From Enterobacter sp. JUb54 (GTDB lineage: Bacteria > Pseudomonadota > Gammaproteobacteria > Enterobacterales > Enterobacteriaceae), in contig NZ_CP060418.1 of NCBI RefSeq assembly GCF_014298075.1, positions 2,294,001 to 2,358,000 of the forward strand: 64,000 nt of DNA. Reading direction: 5' to 3'. Under the pieces are notes generated by a model. The model did not search any database, was not told where the DNA came from, and worked only from the letters and a program-made list of their open reading frames with translations. The position numbers and the translations under genes were made by a program. Of the stretch, positions 27,596 through 35,428 are shown piece after piece; the stretch's first letter is position 1; the number at the start of each line of letters is the position of its first letter.

Positions 27596-28798
27596 TTACG
27601 AGAACCAGCTACCGAACCAGCCGTGCAGTTTCATCAGCACGAAGTCCATCATCCGGCTGAAGAAACCGCCTTCATTAACGGCTTCCATCACGATCAGCGG
27701 ACGCTGTTCGATCGTTTTGTCGTTAAGCTTAAAGTCGATAGTCCCGACCACCTGCCCTTTAGTCAGCGGCGCCGTCAGCTGTGGATCCTTCAGGGTATAG
27801 CTGGCCTTCAGGTTTTTCAGCTGGCCTCGTGGCAGCGTAATCGAACCGGCTTCACCGGCTCCCAGCTTGGCTTCACTGCTGTCACCAAACCAGACCCGCT
27901 GGGTGATAAAGGTGGCATCCGGTTTAATCGGCGTTACCGTTTCATAGAAGCGGAAGCCCCAGGTCAGCAGCTTTTCCGATTCATTAAAGCGAATACGGTC
28001 GGTCTTCGTGCCGAGCACCACGGCAATCAGTCGCATGTCGCCCTGAGTTGCCGAAGAGACCAGGTTATAGCCGGCACCGGCGGTGGTTCCGGTCTTCACG
28101 CCATCGGCGTTCAGATTTGAGCTCCACAGCAGACGGTTGCGGTTCGGCTGGCGAATTTTATTGAACGTGAACTCTTTTTCTTTATGGATGGCGTACTCTT
28201 CAGGAACGTCATGGATCATCGCTTTGGTCAGCAGCGCCATATCACGCGCGGTACTGAACTGGCCTGGCGCATCGAGGCCGTGGACGGTCATAAAGGTGGT
28301 ATTGGTCAGCCCCATTTTCTGCGCGTAGCCGTTCATCAGGCTGACAAAGGCGTCCTGGCTCCCCGCCACATAGTCAGCGATCGCGATGCTGGCATCGTTA
28401 CCGGACTGAATGATGACCCCTTTATTGAGGTCTTCAACCGAGACCTGCATGCCCGGCTTGAGGAACATCACCGACGAACCGCGCAGCGCCGGGTTACCGG
28501 TCGCCCAGGCATCACGCCCGACGGTTACCATATCGGTAGACTTAATTTTGCCCGCCTTCAGCGCCTGCCCGACCACATAGCTGGTCATGATCTTGGTCAG
28601 ACTCGCCGGGTCGAGTTTTTCATCGGCATTGCCTTCGCTGAGCACTTTGCCGCTGGCATAGTCCATCAGAACCCAGGCACGAGCATCAATTGACGGGGCA
28701 TCAGGGAGTTGTTCCGCAGCCTGCACCGCAGGCGCCACCAGAACGAGGAGAGCGCAGCCTGCCACGAGGCCGCGTAGGGAAAAAGCATCACGCGTCAT
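27596..28798 (-). CDS. dacC: D-alanyl-D-alanine carboxypeptidase DacC (PBP6a)
   Basis: Periplasmic membrane-anchored carboxypeptidase that trims pentapeptide stems of peptidoglycan. The start ATG at 28798 ([14 protein letters not shown]), behind GGGTGG, gives 400 residues as in E. coli. The signal peptide is cleaved after A-V-Q-A. Penicillin-binding motifs: S66-L-T-K69, S-G-N in I-I-Q-S-G-N-D and K-T-G in V-K-T-G-T-T-A-G. The C-terminal amphipathic anchor is [15 protein letters not shown]. Confidence 0.96.
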   Translation of the reverse strand: MTRDAFSLRGLVAGCALLVLVAPAVQAAEQLPDAPSIDARAWVLMDYASGKVLSEGNADEKLDPASLTKIMTSYVVGQALKAGKIKSTDMVTVGRDAWATGNPALRGSSVMFLKPGMQVSVEDLNKGVIIQSGNDASIAIADYVAGSQDAFVSLMNGYAQKMGLTNTTFMTVHGLDAPGQFSTARDMALLTKAMIHDVPEEYAIHKEKEFTFNKIRQPNRNRLLWSSNLNADGVKTGTTAGAGYNLVSSATQGDMRLIAVVLGTKTDRIRFNESEKLLTWGFRFYETVTPIKPDATFITQRVWFGDSSEAKLGAGEAGSITLPRGQLKNLKASYTLKDPQLTAPLTKGQVVGTIDFKLNDKTIEQRPLIVMEAVNEGGFFSRMMDFVLMKLHGWFGSWFS

Positions 28799-29233
28799 AA
28801 GAACCACCCAAGTATCCTTTCCAAACAAAATATGCCGCAAAACCCTTCCGGCACGGCAGCAGCCGGTGAGTAAAGCGTACAAATGACCTTAAAGAAACAG
28901 CGAGTTGGTAAAGTTTTTAAAGTTTACGCAATAACCCCGCTCCCTGCTGAAAACAGCGCATTTTTTTTGATCATGATGGCTAAAAATTATCGTTATTATG
29001 CCACGATGATAAATAATTGTATAAAATCAATACAATACCTTACTTCCCATACCATAGCACATCTGACTTTTGTGCCGAAACCGGCATTGTTGCTTATTCA
29101 GGCGCCACGTTGGCTTCCGGGCCGCTATTTGCCGCCATATCCCCGCCGTTCCCCTGGCGACTTCCCCACCCGGACGTTTAATAAAAAACGTTTTGGCAGA
29201 TGCGTTTATTCAGCCGATTCTCTAGTATTTCGT

Positions 29234-29259
29234 CGTCCACTGTTGGGGACGCGTTTTTT
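29234..29259 (+). terminator. Orphan intrinsic terminator 1
   Basis: CGTCC (29234-29238) pairs with GGACG (29247-29251), followed by CG and TTTTTT (29254-29259). No gene ends before it on this strand. Confidence 0.5.
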
Positions 29260-29281
29260 CTGGTTTGGGCAGTAAGCATTC

Positions 29282-29317
29282 AGCGCTGGTACCCGTCAGC
29301 GCTATTTTTAATTTTTT
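29282..29317 (+). terminator. Orphan intrinsic terminator 2
   Basis: AGCGCTG (29282-29288) pairs with CAGCGCT (29297-29303), followed by ATTTTTAATTTTTT. This is the stronger of the two tandem orphan terminators. Confidence 0.65.
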
Positions 29318-29372
29318 GTGGCCGGGTCATCCCTCACGGCCGTTCGCTTATCTCTACTGATCAGATGCATCA

Positions 29373-29390
29373 CGGCCCCGGGCGGGGCCG
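29373..29390 (-). terminator. GC hairpin after the MliC-like gene
   Basis: CGGCCCC (29373-29379) and GGGGCCG (29384-29390) pair perfectly, 4 bp beyond the stop of the minus-strand lipoprotein gene. T-run lacking. Confidence 0.5.
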
Positions 29391-29394
29391 ATGG

Positions 29395-29778
29395 TTATTC
29401 TGATGGCGGTTGGTTTTTATTCCAGTTCAAAAAATCCCCCTTAAAGAGAGACTCCTGTTGCGCTTCAGGTCGTAAAACACAGTTATGCAGGATCGTCCGG
29501 TCGCGTCGATACAGCGTCGCCTGCTCCCCTTCAGCCCAGTACACATACACCCCATCGGAATAGCGTTTGCCAGAAGCGGATAACCCTTCATCGAGGATCA
29601 ACGGTTCGCCATCGACCACCAGAGAGACCTGTTTTTTGGTGTCGTTCTCCCACAAAAACAGCGCGGTTTCATCGCACTGATATTCCAGCGTTTTGGTTTG
29701 GCCTTGTTCAACTAACTGATGGTAGTAACTGCATCCAGACAGCAAAGCCGGAAGTAAAACACAGATAATCTTTTTCAT
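29395..29778 (-). CDS. MliC-family lipoprotein (C-type lysozyme inhibitor)
   Basis: 127-residue lipoprotein. The signal peptide MKKIICVLLPALLSGC has the lipobox L-S-G-C with Cys at 16. The mature domain matches the MliC/PliC fold: Y-Q-C-D-E at the start, S-G-K-R-Y-S-D-G-V-Y-V-Y-W at the core, E-G-E-Q-A-T-L, and a second Cys in L-H-N-C that would pair with the first. Family members block host C-type lysozyme, with S-G-x-R-Y inserted in the enzyme's active site. It follows a 52-codon ORF after a 3-bp gap, so the two form one operon. It is not at this position in E. coli. Confidence 0.85.
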   Translation of the reverse strand: MKKIICVLLPALLSGCSYYHQLVEQGQTKTLEYQCDETALFLWENDTKKQVSLVVDGEPLILDEGLSASGKRYSDGVYVYWAEGEQATLYRRDRTILHNCVLRPEAQQESLFKGDFLNWNKNQPPSE

Positions 29779-29781
29779 TTT

Positions 29782-29940
29782 TTACTCTGGAGTCACCATC
29801 TCGGACGAATGGGTCGCTGCGGGTTTCACAATCTGATCAAATACCGTCGTTAACTTGTCAAACACCGCTCTCATTTCTGTTGGATAGGTTAAAGATAACC
29901 ACGTTGCTAATACTGCCCCGGCCAAAAAACCCAACTTCAT
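29782..29940 (-). CDS. Small exported or membrane protein, 52 residues, upstream of the MliC-like lipoprotein
   Basis: A short frame starting ATG at 29940, behind AGGGGCAGAGT, and ending TAA at 29782. The product begins MKLGFLAGAVLATWLSL, a hydrophobic stretch that could be a signal peptide or membrane anchor, and continues with an amphipathic part (E-M-R-A-V-F-D-K-L-T-T-V-F-D-Q-I-V-K) and a short polar tail ending E-M-V-T-P-E. The good ribosome binding site, the 3-bp spacing to the lipoprotein ATG and the amphipathic pattern argue for a real gene. Function unknown. Confidence 0.7.
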   Translation of the reverse strand: MKLGFLAGAVLATWLSLTYPTEMRAVFDKLTTVFDQIVKPAATHSSEMVTPE

Positions 29941-30337
29941 ACTCTGCCCCTGATTGTTTTGACTTTGCCTCCCGTCAGTGACGAAGAGCCAGTTTTAATG
30001 CGTGGTGCTTATGCCCCCTGCGAGCCAACTGACGCAACATGCCGTCGAACATGGGTGTCCACCACAGCGAAAACTAACATAAGATGCCAGACAGACTCAG
30101 GCGCTATTATGTTTAAAATTGGAGCGATATCAGGGTGAAATAAATTATCCCTGCAGGCTGGTCGGACGCCTGGGGAAATAAAATCGCGCAGGTTCGCAAG
30201 TGTGATATCAAAACAGAGAAATGCTGACGTTCGGGTTCGACAGTCAGATTTGAGGGCGGTGACAACATGGCGGGCTGGCATGGCCGCGGGTGGTTGACGG
30301 GCCAGAATTATCCCCGACATCGCTGCCGGGGAAGATC
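29941..30337. other. Intergenic region, about 400 bp
   Basis: It contains the promoter of the small-protein/lipoprotein unit and the 3' region of the repeat-protein gene. CCCCG (30312-30316) and CGGGG (30327-30331) can form a weak hairpin after that gene. A 103-codon minus-strand frame at 30009-30320 shows no family features or ribosome binding site and is probably not coding. Confidence 0.35.
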
Positions 30338-30637
30338 TTAATTTCCGGTCACTGCCGCAGCGGCAACAGGATGGTCAGAATTCGCGACCACGGTGGTACG
30401 GGCAATCGGATGGTTACCGTTATCGCCGGTAGCTGCAGCAACAGCAACCGGGTGGTCAGCAGAGGCCACGGCAGCGCCACGTGCAACCGGATGGCTGCCA
30501 TTACCGCTGGTTGCGGTCGCCACGGCGACGGGGTGATCGGAGGTCGCGACCGCGGTGGTACGAGCAATCGGATGCGAACCAGCAAAGGTAGGGGCCGCGA
30601 CAATCGCGAGAACTACAGCCAGAATTGTTTTATTCAT
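30338..30637 (-). CDS. Small exported protein built of three 27-residue HP-rich repeats
   Basis: 99 residues with a clear Sec signal peptide, MNKTILAVVLAIVAAPTFA, cleaved after Ala19. Everything after it is repeat: residues 20-46, 47-73 and 74-99 each follow the pattern G-x-H-P-(I/V)-A-R-x-x-x-V-A-x-x-D-H-P-V-A-x-A-x-x-x-G-x-N. So a His-Pro pair recurs twice per unit, six times in all. The composition is Ala/Val/Thr/His with no Cys and almost no charge, apart from one Arg and one Asp per repeat. AAAGAGATGATTTT precedes the ATG. I know no family with this motif. A periplasmic or secreted metal-binding or adhesive role is possible, but that is speculation. Confidence 0.75.
   Translation of the reverse strand: MNKTILAVVLAIVAAPTFAGSHPIARTTAVATSDHPVAVATATSGNGSHPVARGAAVASADHPVAVAAATGDNGNHPIARTTVVANSDHPVAAAAVTGN
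30341..30580 (-). repeat. Three in-frame 81-bp tandem repeats within the HP-repeat gene
   Basis: The DNA encoding residues 20-99 consists of about three 81-bp units (two full, the last 78 bp). They are clearly related at nucleotide level, for example GGATGGTTACC/GGATGGCTGCC and CGATGACCACC-like blocks. Length variation by slippage would be expected between strains. Confidence 0.7.
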
Positions 30638-31123
30638 AAAATCATCTCTTTCATTAATGCCGACCTGATATTTTCAGGCCCCGGCGTTATTTGGATAAGG
30701 CGTCGTTTAAATTAACAACCTGAGCGTCATAACGAACAACCTTAATATCCCTGTCAAGTTTCAACGACCAAAAATATTATCCAGGTAATCATAAGCTCAG
30801 CAAATATTGTTAAACAAAAAAGTTAAGTGTGAATAGTCGATTTTGATTTTATTTTAAATATTCAAAATTGCGCCTGTTCTTATTGCTTTTGCATTTATTG
30901 GCGACATGACGAGATACCCGGATAAATAAAAAGGAGATGAGCCAGTCCCACAGTCATGGCCATACTCGCCATCTCAAGCGAGGTCGTATCGCCCCATACA
31001 CCCAGGGTTCGCGCGGGTTGCGCCGTGACAGGCAAATAAAAGCACTTGCCGGAATATGCGCTTTATTCCAACATGGCGGTTCACCATGCTGCAATGTTGG
31101 CTCAATAACAGACAGGAACCGAT
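30638..31123. other. Intergenic region, about 490 bp
   Basis: AT-rich from 30700 to 30930 (promoter of the HP-repeat gene) and GC-rich from there to gstB. A short His-rich frame (30937-31149) has AAGGAG immediately abutting its ATG, with no spacing, and runs into gstB; I do not accept it. CAGGAACCGAT just before 31124 is the gstB ribosome binding site. Confidence 0.35.
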
Positions 31124-31750
31124 ATGATTACGCTGTGGGGCAGAAATAATTCGACGAATGTGAAAAAAGTGCGCTGGGTGCTGGCAGAGCTGGAACTTCC
31201 TTATCAGCAGATCCCCGCCGGGCTGGAATTTGGTCTCAACCACGACCCTGAGTTTCTGGCGATGAACCCGAATGGCCTGGTGCCGCTCCTGAAAGATGAC
31301 GCTAACGGCCTGGTACTGTGGGAATCGAATGCCATTATTCGCTATCTGGCGGCGGAATATGGTCAGGAACGTCTGTGGGTCGCCTCTCCCCTGCAGCGTA
31401 CCCGGAGCGACAAATGGATGGACTGGGCGAACGGTTCGCTTTCTCCGGCCCACCGTCCGGTGCTGATGGGGCTGGTGCGAACGCCGGTGGAGAAACGTGA
31501 CCCGGCGGCTATCGCTGCCGCCATTGCCGCCTGTGAAGAGCTGTTTGCTATCCTCGATGATGAACTGGCGACCACCGCCTGGCTGTCCGGCGAGCAGTTT
31601 GGTCTCGGCGACATTGCCGTGGCCCCCTTTGTCTACAACCTGCTGTCGATCGTCGACAGCTGGCAGCCGCGCCCGCACCTGCAGCGCTGGTACCAGCAGC
31701 TGTACGAGCGTCAGGCATGGCGCGATGTGGTGGTGATCCCGGTAACCTGA
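31124..31750 (+). CDS. gstB: Glutathione S-transferase GstB (YliJ)
   Basis: 208-residue cytosolic glutathione transferase, same length as E. coli GstB, which dehalogenates bromoacetate and related compounds. The N-terminal thioredoxin-like domain shows [15 protein letters not shown], the cis-Pro in G-L-V-P-L-L, and E-S-N-A-I-I-R-Y-L for glutathione binding. The C-terminal helical domain ends with [10 protein letters not shown]. Its last 40 bp overlap the convergent yliI gene tail to tail. Confidence 0.94.
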   Translation: MITLWGRNNSTNVKKVRWVLAELELPYQQIPAGLEFGLNHDPEFLAMNPNGLVPLLKDDANGLVLWESNAIIRYLAAEYGQERLWVASPLQRTRSDKWMDWANGSLSPAHRPVLMGLVRTPVEKRDPAAIAAAIAACEELFAILDDELATTAWLSGEQFGLGDIAVAPFVYNLLSIVDSWQPRPHLQRWYQQLYERQAWRDVVVIPVT

Positions 31751-32865
31751 TCCTGGGTGGCCGGACTGACCTTCAGCAGTTCGCCGTTGGACTCGTCGGT
31801 TAAAAGATACAGATAGCCGTCGGGTCCGACGCGCACATCGCGAATACGTTTACCGCGATCGCCGAGCAGGCGCGCCTCTTCATGCACCTTTTCGCCGTTC
31901 ACCCGCAGCACAATCAACGACTGATCCTTCAACGCCCCGATAAACAGCTTATTGCGCCACTGGGGGAAGGTCTGCGCATCGTAAAATGCCATCCCGCTCA
32001 CCGCCGGGGACTGTTTCCAGACAAACAGCGGCGCTTCGGTGCCGGCAACTGCGGTGCCCTGCGCTTCAGGAATCGCCAGGCCGCTGTAGTTAACCCCGTG
32101 CGTCGCCAGCGGCCAGCCGTAATTTTTCCCTTTCTGTGGAATGTTGATCTCATCGCCGCCGCGCGGCCCGTGTTCATTCAGCCACAGGGTATGACTCCAC
32201 GGGTTCATCGCCATCCCCTGCGGGTTGCGAATACCATAAGACCAGATCTCGGCTCTGGCACCGGCTCTGCCGACAAACGGATTATCGTCCGGCACGCGAC
32301 CGTCTTCGGTCAGGCGCACCACCTTACCCTGTAGCTTGTCCAGATCCTGCGCCGTGGCTCGCTGGTTATTTTCCCCCAGTCCAATAAACAGATAGCCCTT
32401 GCCGTCAAACACCAACCGTCCGCCAAAATGGTTGCCGGTGGAGAGCTTCGGCTGCTGGCGGAATACCACGCGAAAATTTTCCAGCCGCCGCTCATCGTCA
32501 CTCAGGCGGCCATACCCGACAGCGGTGCCGGCTTTGCCCTCTTCTCCGGCTTCGGCATAACTGAGCCACACCCGCCGGGATTGGGCAAAATCGGGGGCCA
32601 GCGCGACATCCAGCAGTCCGCCCTGGCCGTTGGCCCACACCTGCGGCACTCCGGATATCGCCGCTGAAAGCCCCTCGCCCTGGCGCCAGCGCTTCAGTTC
32701 GCCGCCGCGCAGGGTAATGAGCATTCCCCGGTCATCGGGCAGAAATGCCAGCGCCCACGGGTGATCCAGTTGATTTTGCAATACCTCGACGCGGACCTTT
32801 TCGGCGAGGGTCACCGCGGGAAAGCAGAGCGTGGCTATCGTCATCAGAATAACGGTCTGGCGCAT
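31711..32865 (-). CDS. yliI: PQQ-dependent soluble aldose sugar dehydrogenase YliI
   Basis: Periplasmic beta-propeller quinoprotein (Asd) that oxidises aldoses using PQQ. 384 residues, somewhat longer than E. coli YliI (371), the extra length being at the C-terminus over gstB. The signal peptide [21 protein letters not shown] is cleaved before E-K. Family motifs: [30 protein letters not shown] and [15 protein letters not shown] synthesis is not encoded in this window. Confidence 0.93.
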   Translation of the reverse strand: MRQTVILMTIATLCFPAVTLAEKVRVEVLQNQLDHPWALAFLPDDRGMLITLRGGELKRWRQGEGLSAAISGVPQVWANGQGGLLDVALAPDFAQSRRVWLSYAEAGEEGKAGTAVGYGRLSDDERRLENFRVVFRQQPKLSTGNHFGGRLVFDGKGYLFIGLGENNQRATAQDLDKLQGKVVRLTEDGRVPDDNPFVGRAGARAEIWSYGIRNPQGMAMNPWSHTLWLNEHGPRGGDEINIPQKGKNYGWPLATHGVNYSGLAIPEAQGTAVAGTEAPLFVWKQSPAVSGMAFYDAQTFPQWRNKLFIGALKDQSLIVLRVNGEKVHEEARLLGDRGKRIRDVRVGPDGYLYLLTDESNGELLKVSPATQDQVTGITTTSRHA

Positions 32866-32970
32866 GGCATACTCCTTTTGTCAGCAATTCGATAAGGGTA
32901 GCCAGCGAGGCGCATCAGGAAGGGATTTTTACATAACATTAAACAGGGGGAGCTCAACTCCCCCTGACGA

Positions 32971-33354
32971 TCAGGCGTGGCTTGCTGCCGCCAACTTATT
33001 CAGTTTATGAATATTCAGCGACAACGCTGCCAGGTAGCGTTCCAGCATCTCGACGTTCACCGCGATATACGACGGGCAGTCATGGCGCCCGCTCATCAAG
33101 CAGATCGCCGCAGAGGCGACGGCTTCACCCGCAGAACGGAAGGCATCCTTCTCTTCCGGCGCGAGGGCATCCCGCAATTGCGCTCCGTATTCACGCATTT
33201 CACGGCAGAGTTCAAACAAGTTATCCCGCAGATGCTCATTTTCGCTGACTGACATATAGCCCTTCGCTTTGCGTAGCTGCAAATAAGCATCAAGATCGAT
33301 ACTGGCATTACTCAGCTTATTCAGAAGGTTACGGTAGCGTCTGTCAACGTTCAT
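32971..33354 (-). CDS. bssR: Biofilm regulator BssR (YliH)
   Basis: 127 residues from the second of two adjacent ATGs (33354; the first, at 33357, adds one Met), both behind AGGAGGAACC. Conserved with E. coli BssR: Q-L-R-K-A-K-G-Y-M-S-V-S-E, L-R-D-N, A-x-C-L-M-S-G-x-H-D-C-P, and the C-terminal helix L-N-I-H-K-L. BssR affects biofilm formation and AI-2/indole signalling in E. coli; the molecular mechanism is not known. All-helical small soluble protein. Confidence 0.9.
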   Translation of the reverse strand: MNVDRRYRNLLNKLSNASIDLDAYLQLRKAKGYMSVSENEHLRDNLFELCREMREYGAQLRDALAPEEKDAFRSAGEAVASAAICLMSGRHDCPSYIAVNVEMLERYLAALSLNIHKLNKLAAASHA

Positions 33355-33530
33355 CATGGTTCCTCCTCTGTTGTTGTCCATGTTCACGATCATAATATGG
33401 TTATTTTTTGCGCAGAAAGATGCGCGAGGTCAATCATTCCGGTTAATTAACATCATTTACAATGTTAAAAAGATGGTTATCCTCTGTCGCACGCCACTGC
33501 GCCGTTAAGATACGCCAATAAAACAAAAAA

Positions 33531-33546
33531 TGTTATACGTAACACA
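33531..33546. promoter_or_regulatory. Upstream operator of the LacY-type symporter gene
   Basis: TGTTATACGTAACACA, a pseudo-palindrome centred on ACGT. The reverse complement of 33672-33687 is TGTTATACGTAATACA, 15 of 16 identical. The sites are 141 bp centre to centre. Confidence 0.6.
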
Positions 33547-33671
33547 TGCAATCAAGAGGGATGATGACTACGTAAAAATCATTAAAATGCTATTTATTGC
33601 CGGTTACATCACAAATTAACACCATAGAAATTGATCAAATTCTTTTCCGGGTGTCATATCAGCATCGCAAA

Positions 33672-33687
33672 TGTATTACGTATAACA
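33672..33687. promoter_or_regulatory. Downstream operator of the LacY-type symporter gene
   Basis: TGTATTACGTATAACA, inverted copy of the 33531 element. It contains the best -10 candidate (TATAAC, 33681-33686), so a bound protein would block the promoter. It lies about 70 bp before the start codon. The ACGT-centred palindrome suits a LacI/GalR-type regulator, but no regulator gene is adjacent. Confidence 0.6.
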
Positions 33688-33757
33688 CTTAATAAAAAAC
33701 ACACCCTACAGCTTAGGGCTGTAACATAACCGCGATCCGCCTGAAGGAACTGAAATC

Positions 33758-34996
33758 ATGACGCCCGGCAAAAGAAACTACGTCTTGTTGAGTCTTTTCG
33801 ATTTCCTCTATTTATTCGCCTGGTCATCGACCATGGCGTTCTTTGTTATCTGGACCACCCAGCATCTTGGGATCAGCGCCACCAAAACCGGTCTGCTGTA
33901 CTCCGTTAACGCCTTTATCGCCCTGCTGATGCAGCCGTTTTTCGGCTTTATTGCCGACAAATTTGGCCTGAAAAAGCGGCTTATCTGGATCCTGCTGGCC
34001 ATGCTGTTGCCGGTCGGGCCGTTCTTTATCTATCTGTACGCTCCGCTGCTGGTCCATAGCTTCTGGCTGGGTGCCTTACTGGGCGGTATCTACCTGGGGA
34101 TGATTTTTAACTCCGGCTGCGGGGTGATCGATTCGTATATCGACAAAATCTCTCGCCGCTATCACTTTGAATATGGCCGGGTGCGGATGTGGGGGTCGCT
34201 GGGCTGGGCCGCCGCCGCCTGGATTGTCGGCAAGTATATCGACAGCAACCCGAACCTCGCCTTCTGGCTGGCCAGTATTGCCATCGTTATTGCCGCCATC
34301 TGTTTTATGCTGACCAAAATCGAGCTCACCGAGGAGGAGATCCAAAAAACCAGCGCGCTGAAGGTCTCCCATGCGCTGGAGCTGGCGAAAAATGGTCAGT
34401 TCTGGATGCTGCTGATCTTCACCCTGTTCGTCACCCAGATTTACGACACCTACGATCAGCAGTTTGCCCAGTACTTTTCACTCCAGTTCCCTACCCCGGA
34501 AGAAGGCAACCGCTGGTACGGTATTCTGGCGTCGATTCAGGTCTGTGGCGAAACGCTCTTTTTATGCCTGATGCCGTGGTTTGTTAACCGCACCGGGGCT
34601 AAGTGGGCGCTGATTATTGCCGGACTGATTATGTCTGTGCGCATCGTGGGTTCCGCCATCCCGCTTGGCCCGGTATGGATCGGCGCGGTGAAAATGATGC
34701 ACGCGCTGGAAAAACCGCTGATCCTGGTGTCGGTATTCAAATTTATCGCCGCCAACTTCGACCATAAACTCTCCTCGACGGTCTATTTGCTGGTGCTTTT
34801 CGTGGCCTCTATTGCCACCGCGATTTACTCACCGCTGGCGGGTTACCTGTACGACACCATCGGTTTCGCCCATACCTATTACATTCTCGGCAGCATCGCC
34901 GGTCTGTTTACCCTGATCTCGATTTTCACCTTGCGGGACAAGCGCGAGCCCACCGCCCCCGGCGCTGCACCGGCAGGCAACGTCACCTCTTCCTGA
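33758..34996 (+). CDS. Oligosaccharide:H+ symporter (LacY/RafB/MelY family)
   Basis: 412-residue MFS sugar permease of the OHS family. Residues essential in LacY are recognisable: an acidic residue in the sugar site (D in V-I-D-S-Y-I-D, Glu126 in LacY), the arginine of F-E-Y-G-R-V-R-M, Glu269 (C-G-E-T-L-F), Arg302 (M-S-V-R-I-V-G) and the His322/Glu325 pair (M-M-H-A-L-E-K). Twelve helices. The Glu126-to-Asp change and the low overall similarity argue for a galactoside or alpha-galactoside other than lactose; melibiose or raffinose-like sugars are guesses. No glycosidase lies beside it. It is an insertion relative to E. coli between bssR and rimO. Confidence 0.9.
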   Translation: MTPGKRNYVLLSLFDFLYLFAWSSTMAFFVIWTTQHLGISATKTGLLYSVNAFIALLMQPFFGFIADKFGLKKRLIWILLAMLLPVGPFFIYLYAPLLVHSFWLGALLGGIYLGMIFNSGCGVIDSYIDKISRRYHFEYGRVRMWGSLGWAAAAWIVGKYIDSNPNLAFWLASIAIVIAAICFMLTKIELTEEEIQKTSALKVSHALELAKNGQFWMLLIFTLFVTQIYDTYDQQFAQYFSLQFPTPEEGNRWYGILASIQVCGETLFLCLMPWFVNRTGAKWALIIAGLIMSVRIVGSAIPLGPVWIGAVKMMHALEKPLILVSVFKFIAANFDHKLSSTVYLLVLFVASIATAIYSPLAGYLYDTIGFAHTYYILGSIAGLFTLISIFTLRDKREPTAPGAAPAGNVTSS

Positions 34997-35002
34997 CTAT
35001 CA

Positions 35003-35027
35003 GGCCCCGGGAAACCCTCCCGGGGCC
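35003..35027 (+). terminator. Terminator of the symporter gene
   Basis: GGCCCCGGGA (35003-35012) pairs perfectly with TCCCGGGGCC (35018-35027); followed by GTTGTTG. Confidence 0.65.
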
Positions 35028-35194
35028 GTTGTTGATAATTTAAAAATATTATTCAATGCGGCTGAAATCGCTCGGCATTTATTAATGACGAAATATTTGA
35101 TGACAAAAAAATACGCTTATTATAACGCTTCGTTTTCCTGAATTAATTCCAATTCCAGCGTTTATTTTACCCTCCATCCCGCTATAAAAACCCG

Positions 35195-35273
35195 CCAAAT
35201 CCGCACAGGACAAGGCCTGAAGCACTTTGGTCTGTTCTCGTCCAGGGGGTAACCGGGGGTCCTGGCATTTTTT
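35195..35273 (+). ncRNA. Candidate small RNA or attenuated leader upstream of the sulfatase gene
   Basis: A -10-like TATAAA (35183-35188) could start an RNA near 35195. It ends in CCAGG (35242-35246)/CCTGG (35261-35265) plus TTTTTT (35268-35273). CAGGAC (35206-35211) can alternatively pair with GTCCTG (35259-35264), which would disrupt the terminator stem. No ORF fits the stretch. This is inference from structure only. The rest of the 430-bp gap 34997-35428 is AT-rich and holds nothing else I can name. Confidence 0.35.
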
Positions 35274-35428
35274 ATCAATATCAACTTCACTTACAACGTT
35301 TGCCCGGACACTAAATAAGATGCCGATTATTTCATGGCTACGTTGGGGTATTGAACTGATTCATCTTAGGCATCCCGGACAGCGTTAAATAATACTCATT
35401 ATCAAATGCAACTGTGGTGGGGAAAAAC

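Larger units (their letters stand above)
28799..29394. other. Gene-free interval of about 600 bp with two plus-strand terminators
   Basis: No credible protein gene: the only long frame (28883-29275) lacks a ribosome binding site and runs through a terminator. The first 250 bp are AT-rich and hold the dacC promoter. Two terminator-like hairpins on the plus strand (29234-29259 and 29282-29317) end no visible gene, so an untranslated plus-strand RNA starting somewhere between about 28900 and 29180 is plausible. Confidence 0.4.

Noticed and set aside
28883-29275. 130-codon plus-strand ORF upstream of dacC
   Set aside because: No ribosome binding site, implausible composition, and it reads through a strong terminator-like hairpin at 29234-29259.
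30009-30320. 103-codon minus-strand ORF downstream of the HP-repeat gene
   Set aside because: No ribosome binding site, no recognisable features, and it would start right at a hairpin.
30290-30715. 141-codon plus-strand ORF antisense to the HP-repeat gene
   Set aside because: A shadow of the repetitive minus-strand gene, which has a signal peptide and ribosome binding site.
30937-31149. 70-codon His-rich ORF before gstB
   Set aside because: The AAGGAG directly abuts the ATG with no spacing, it overlaps the gstB start, and the product has no coherent features. It remains faintly possible.
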